In this document: one piece after another, positions 61,022-64,000 of the stretch
How the letters are laid out: the number at the start of each line of letters is the position of its first letter
Numbering within the stretch: position 1 is the first letter of the stretch
NCBI RefSeq assembly: GCF_913063105.1
Contig: NZ_CAJXYQ010000010.1
Span: 62,001 to 126,000 of the forward strand
Source: an uncultured Draconibacterium sp.
GTDB lineage: Bacteria > Bacteroidota > Bacteroidia > Bacteroidales > Prolixibacteraceae
Reading direction: 5' to 3'
Length of the DNA: 64,000 nt
Position numbers and translations under genes: made by a program
Notes under the pieces: generated by a model
The model's database searches: none
What the model was told of the DNA's origin: nothing
The model's input: only the letters and a program-made list of their open reading frames with translations

Positions 61022-61939
61022 ATGCCATTAAATATTCCCGATAAACTTCCGGCAATCGAGATTCTTCGTGAAGAAAATATATTTGTCATGGATTTGTCAA
61101 GGGCAACGCATCAGGATATCCGCCCATTAAAAATTATTATTTTAAACCTGATGCCACTAAAAATTAGTACAGAAACCGATTTATTGCGTTTATTGTCTAA
61201 CTCGCCTTTGCAGATTGAAATTGATTTTCTGAAAATTAAGGGACATACGCCTAAGAATACACCATCAACGCACATGAAGGAGTTTTACCGGACATTTGAT
61301 GAGTTGCGAAATAAAAAATACGATGGAATGATTATTACGGGTGCGCCGGTTGAACAACTCGAATTTGAAGAAGTAACGTATTGGGATGAAATGAAAGAGA
61401 TACTAGATTGGGCCGAGCATCATGTAACTTCATCGTTATTTATTTGCTGGGCTGCTCAGGCTGCACTATTTCATTACTACAAAGTACCCAAATATCCGCT
61501 TGGCAAGAAAATGTTCGGAGTTTTCGAACACCGTTTGTCAAATGGTAAATTGCCAATTTTCAGAGGTTTTGACGATGCTTTTTTTATTCCTCATTCGCGG
61601 CACACCGAAGTACGTAAAGCAGATATCGAAAAAATTGATGCGTTACAAATTATAAGTTGCTCTGAGGAAGCCGGAGTATCGATTGTAAAGGCTAAAAACG
61701 GGCGACAGCTTTTTATCACCGGTCACTCTGAATATTCGCGACATACGCTGGACGAAGAGTATAAACGAGATAAGGCTAAAAATCTTCCCATCGAAATTCC
61801 GACCAATTATTACCCCAATAACGACCCCTCAAAAAAACCTGTTATGCGTTGGAAATCAACCGCCAACCTTTTGTTTTCAAACTGGCTGAACTACTACGTT
61901 TACCAGGAGACCCCCTACGATCTTGAACAAATAGATTAA
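61022..61939 (+). CDS. metA: Homoserine O-acetyltransferase (MetA family)
   Basis: 305 residues, class-I glutamine-amidotransferase-like fold. Catalytic Cys142 lies in FICWAAQAA; His and Glu follow in the C-terminal TGHSEYSRHTLDEEY. Position 111 is Glu (GAPVE), which in characterised MetA enzymes gives acetyl-CoA rather than succinyl-CoA specificity, fitting the neighbouring O-acetylhomoserine enzyme MetY. A separate promoter with an inverted repeat lies upstream. Confidence 0.95.
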   Translation: MPLNIPDKLPAIEILREENIFVMDLSRATHQDIRPLKIIILNLMPLKISTETDLLRLLSNSPLQIEIDFLKIKGHTPKNTPSTHMKEFYRTFDELRNKKYDGMIITGAPVEQLEFEEVTYWDEMKEILDWAEHHVTSSLFICWAAQAALFHYYKVPKYPLGKKMFGVFEHRLSNGKLPIFRGFDDAFFIPHSRHTEVRKADIEKIDALQIISCSEEAGVSIVKAKNGRQLFITGHSEYSRHTLDEEYKRDKAKNLPIEIPTNYYPNNDPSKKPVMRWKSTANLLFSNWLNYYVYQETPYDLEQID

Positions 61940-61986
61940 GACGGATTTATGAAGCTTGCTTATTTTTCAAATTTCTATTAAACTCG

Positions 61987-61994
61987 TAACTTTG
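61987..61994 (+). promoter_or_regulatory. -7 box of the elbB promoter
   Basis: TAACTTTG, exact TAnnTTTG match, 28 bases before the elbB ATG; no clear -33 element. Confidence 0.4.
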
Positions 61995-62022
61995 AGCTAA
62001 AATTTAATAAAACCGATAAAAA

Positions 62023-62670
62023 ATGAAAAATATAGCAGTAGTATTAGCTGGAAATGGCGTTTATGATGGAGCCGAAATACATGAAGCAACTTTAACAATG
62101 TTGGCTATTGCACAGCAAGGTGCAAACTACCAGTGTTTTGCACCCGATACCAATCAGGCACATGTTATTAATCACCTAAGCGGCGAGGAAATGCCCGAAA
62201 CAAGAAATGTATTGGTAGAGGCAGCACGAATTGCCCGCGGAAATATTAAAGCACTGTCGGAATACAAGGCAGAAGAATTTGATGCGATTGTTTTTCCGGG
62301 AGGATTTGGCGCGGCCAAAAACCTTTGCACTTTTGCCTTTGACGGACCCAATTGTAAGGTTAATGCTGATGTGGAACGAGCTATAAAAGAAACCGTTTCA
62401 GCAGGAAAACCGATTGGTGCCTTGTGTATTTCGCCGGCACTTATTGCAAAAGTTTTAGGCGATGTACAACTTACCATTGGTAGCGATAAGGGAACGGCAG
62501 AGGCTATTGAAACCCTGGGGGCCAAGCATATTACAACTACACATGGCGAAATTGTTGTAGATGAAAAATACAAAGTTATTACAACGCCTTGTTATATGCT
62601 TGATGCTACTATTTCGCAAATAGCAGTTGGCGCGTCTAATGTTATTGCCAAAATATTGGAAATTGCCTAA
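62023..62670 (+). CDS. elbB: ElbB-type glyoxalase (DJ-1/PfpI family)
   Basis: 215 residues. VVLAGNGVYDGAEIHEAT opens the domain; FPGGFGAAKNLCTFAF and the nucleophile elbow PIGALCISPAL (Cys) are the ElbB motifs. E. coli ElbB has weak glyoxalase activity and was linked to isoprenoid synthesis. Located between metA and a TatD hydrolase, apparently in its own unit. Confidence 0.94.
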   Translation: MKNIAVVLAGNGVYDGAEIHEATLTMLAIAQQGANYQCFAPDTNQAHVINHLSGEEMPETRNVLVEAARIARGNIKALSEYKAEEFDAIVFPGGFGAAKNLCTFAFDGPNCKVNADVERAIKETVSAGKPIGALCISPALIAKVLGDVQLTIGSDKGTAEAIETLGAKHITTTHGEIVVDEKYKVITTPCYMLDATISQIAVGASNVIAKILEIA

Positions 62671-62695
62671 TTGATTTTATCCACCTTTACAGCTT

Positions 62696-63385
62696 ATGTC
62701 ATCTATTCCCTATATTGATATTCACACACATCCGTACCGGAAAGAAACCAATACTGTTACGGTACAGAATATTTTCCCGGGAGATGGTTTCGCTGCTTTT
62801 TCGGGTAGGAATTTCTATTCGGTGGGGCTTCATCCCTGGCATATTGGAACAAAGGAAGCCAACAACGAAGCCCTGCAAATGGTGGAAGAAGCATTAGAGT
62901 TTGACCATGTTATTTTTGTAGGAGAAGCCGGGTTGGATAAAATAAATGGCGGCGACTTTATTGAGCAATTAAGGGTTTTTGAAGCACAGGCGGTAATGGC
63001 TGAGGAGTACCAGTATCCGTTAATTATTCATTGTGTTAAGGCCTTAAACGAAGTTGTTGCATTGCGGCATAAAATGAATCCGGTAATGCCCTGGATTCTT
63101 CATGCCTACAACGGTAGCCTGGAAATAACAAAGCAACTGGTTTCAAAAGGATTCTTGTTTTCATTTGGTCAGAGCTTGTTCCGCGAAAACTCAAAAGCTC
63201 TTGACTCATTTAACTACCTGCCACTTGATAAAATATTTTTGGAAACTGATGAGCTCGACCTTGAGGTGTCATCCATATACGAACGTGCGGCTAAATTAAA
63301 AAATATAAACCTGGAAGACCTGAAACGATCAATCTGGAAAAACTTTAATCAAATAGAAAATTCTTTGTCGTCAGAGCGGTTTTAA
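62696..63385 (+). CDS. TatD-family metal-dependent hydrolase
   Basis: 229 residues, TIM-barrel amidohydrolase. Metal ligands: DIHTHPYR, then VGEAGLDK, IIHCVKA, LHAYNG and ETDELD. Shorter than E. coli TatD (260), typical of the Bacteroidota group. It may act on DNA or in quality control. It starts 25 bases after elbB and is probably co-transcribed; TcdA follows. Confidence 0.9.
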   Translation: MSSIPYIDIHTHPYRKETNTVTVQNIFPGDGFAAFSGRNFYSVGLHPWHIGTKEANNEALQMVEEALEFDHVIFVGEAGLDKINGGDFIEQLRVFEAQAVMAEEYQYPLIIHCVKALNEVVALRHKMNPVMPWILHAYNGSLEITKQLVSKGFLFSFGQSLFRENSKALDSFNYLPLDKIFLETDELDLEVSSIYERAAKLKNINLEDLKRSIWKNFNQIENSLSSERF

Positions 63386-63429
63386 GTACAAATTTGTTTC
63401 TTTGCCGCTTAAACAGAAAGCAAAAAAAT

Positions 63430-64000
63430 ATGCACTGGTTGGAACGAACCGAGCTGTTACTCGGACAAGATAGATTGGCAAAACTTAAAGGTGCCAATGT
63501 TTTGGTGGTTGGATTAGGCGGAGTGGGGGCTTATGCCGCCGAACAGCTATGCCGGGCTGGTATTGGAAAAATGACCATAGTTGACGGAGACGTGGTGGAG
63601 GAAACCAACCGTAACCGGCAGTTACCGGCTCTGCAAAGTACAACCGGTATGCCAAAAGCCGAAGTGCTGGCCAAACGTTTTAAAGATATCAACCCCGAGT
63701 TGGAACTAAGTATTGTGAACGACTTTATTCGCGATGAAAAAACCATTGAACTGTTAAAAAGCCAGGCCTTTAATTATGTGGTTGATGCCATCGATACGCT
63801 ATCGCCTAAAGTTTTCCTGGTTTATCATGCCTTGCAGTTGGGGCTTCCGGTAATTAGCTCGATGGGAGCCGGAGGAAAAATGGACCCCTCAAAAGTTGAA
63901 CTTTGCGACATAAAAAAATCATACAACTGCAAATTGGCAAAAATGATGCGTAAACGTTTATCGCGCCTGGGAATAAAAAAAGGGGTAAAAGTTGTCTTCT
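63430..64000 (+). CDS. tcdA: tRNA threonylcarbamoyladenosine dehydratase (partial)
   Basis: 190 codons are visible before the window ends. E1-like ATP-dependent enzyme cyclising t6A37 of tRNA to ct6A. VVGLGGVGAYAAEQLCRAGIGKM is the Rossmann nucleotide loop region, then VDGDVVEETNRNRQ with the adenylation Arg residues, and VDAIDTLSPKVFL; SSMGAGGKMDPSKVEL is the TcdA signature. The 3' third lies outside. Confidence 0.93.
   Translation, partial: MHWLERTELLLGQDRLAKLKGANVLVVGLGGVGAYAAEQLCRAGIGKMTIVDGDVVEETNRNRQLPALQSTTGMPKAEVLAKRFKDINPELELSIVNDFIRDEKTIELLKSQAFNYVVDAIDTLSPKVFLVYHALQLGLPVISSMGAGGKMDPSKVELCDIKKSYNCKLAKMMRKRLSRLGIKKGVKVVF

Overview
The window looks like a stretch of chromosome from a Bacteroidota species, probably an anaerobic or marine relative of the Marinilabiliales/Prolixibacteraceae (inference from gene content only). 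Supporting signs are the order BT_3928-type DoxX protein, DUF1599, folP, cdaA; DUF6702 beside HupE and an M1 peptidase; TapB, C69, tricorn-type and patatin-barrel proteins; many promoters with a TAnnTTTG -7 box; few clear Shine-Dalgarno sequences; and several TTG starts. Nearly all of the 64 kb is coding. I saw no phage, insertion sequence with a transposase, CRISPR array or rRNA.

Layout. 0.1-1.7 kb: a lipoprotein, an ECF sigma factor and a Spy/CnrX-like membrane protein (minus-strand operon). 1.9-7.5 kb: tpiA, a DoxX/MauE protein and DUF1599 facing the folP-cdaA pair, then a FabK-like flavoenzyme. 7.5-17.7 kb: M1 peptidase, HupE-like protein, DUF6702, HsmA-like protein, a SUI1 factor, a tricorn-type protease, rplS and a C69 dipeptidase. 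17.8-26.2 kb: a methionine gamma-lyase-type PLP enzyme, M23 peptidase with anmK, zapA and rny, a SirB1-like protein with a nucleoside phosphorylase. 26.4-28.6 kb: an unusual cytoplasmic protein made of about 72-residue charged repeats plus a degenerate GH16-like jellyroll, translationally coupled to a small PAS protein. 28.6-35.1 kb: patatin/barrel protein, secreted esterase, a secreted LytM-like/beta-sandwich protein, a metallo-hydrolase and a TapB protein. 35.1-37.9 kb: two MinD-type ATPases with ferredoxin inserts, two NifX-like proteins and a DUF5320 protein, resembling the orange-protein (Orp) cluster of sulfate reducers. 38.1-45.1 kb: HdeD, DUF2892, a DUF3240-like protein and an RND efflux system with a palindromic operator over its promoter. 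45.4-57.3 kb: ribH, a TPR protein, recF-DUF721-mutarotase, ndk, nrnA with two FKBP lipoproteins and a YciB-Nudix fusion, RsmI-like methyltransferase, PhnP-like hydrolase, MFS transporter, asnA and tRNA-Arg(TCT).

57.9-61.9 kb is a methionine biosynthesis block: a promoter, a 30-codon leader ORF rich in Met and Cys codons, an aspartokinase-like protein that has lost several catalytic motifs, metY and a metA with Glu at position 111 (acetyl-CoA type). The leader ORF directly before sulfur amino acid genes is the strongest sign of an undescribed regulatory system here; the repeat/jellyroll/PAS pair at 26.4-28.6 kb is the strongest candidate for an undescribed protein system. The window ends with elbB, a TatD hydrolase and a tcdA gene cut by the window edge.
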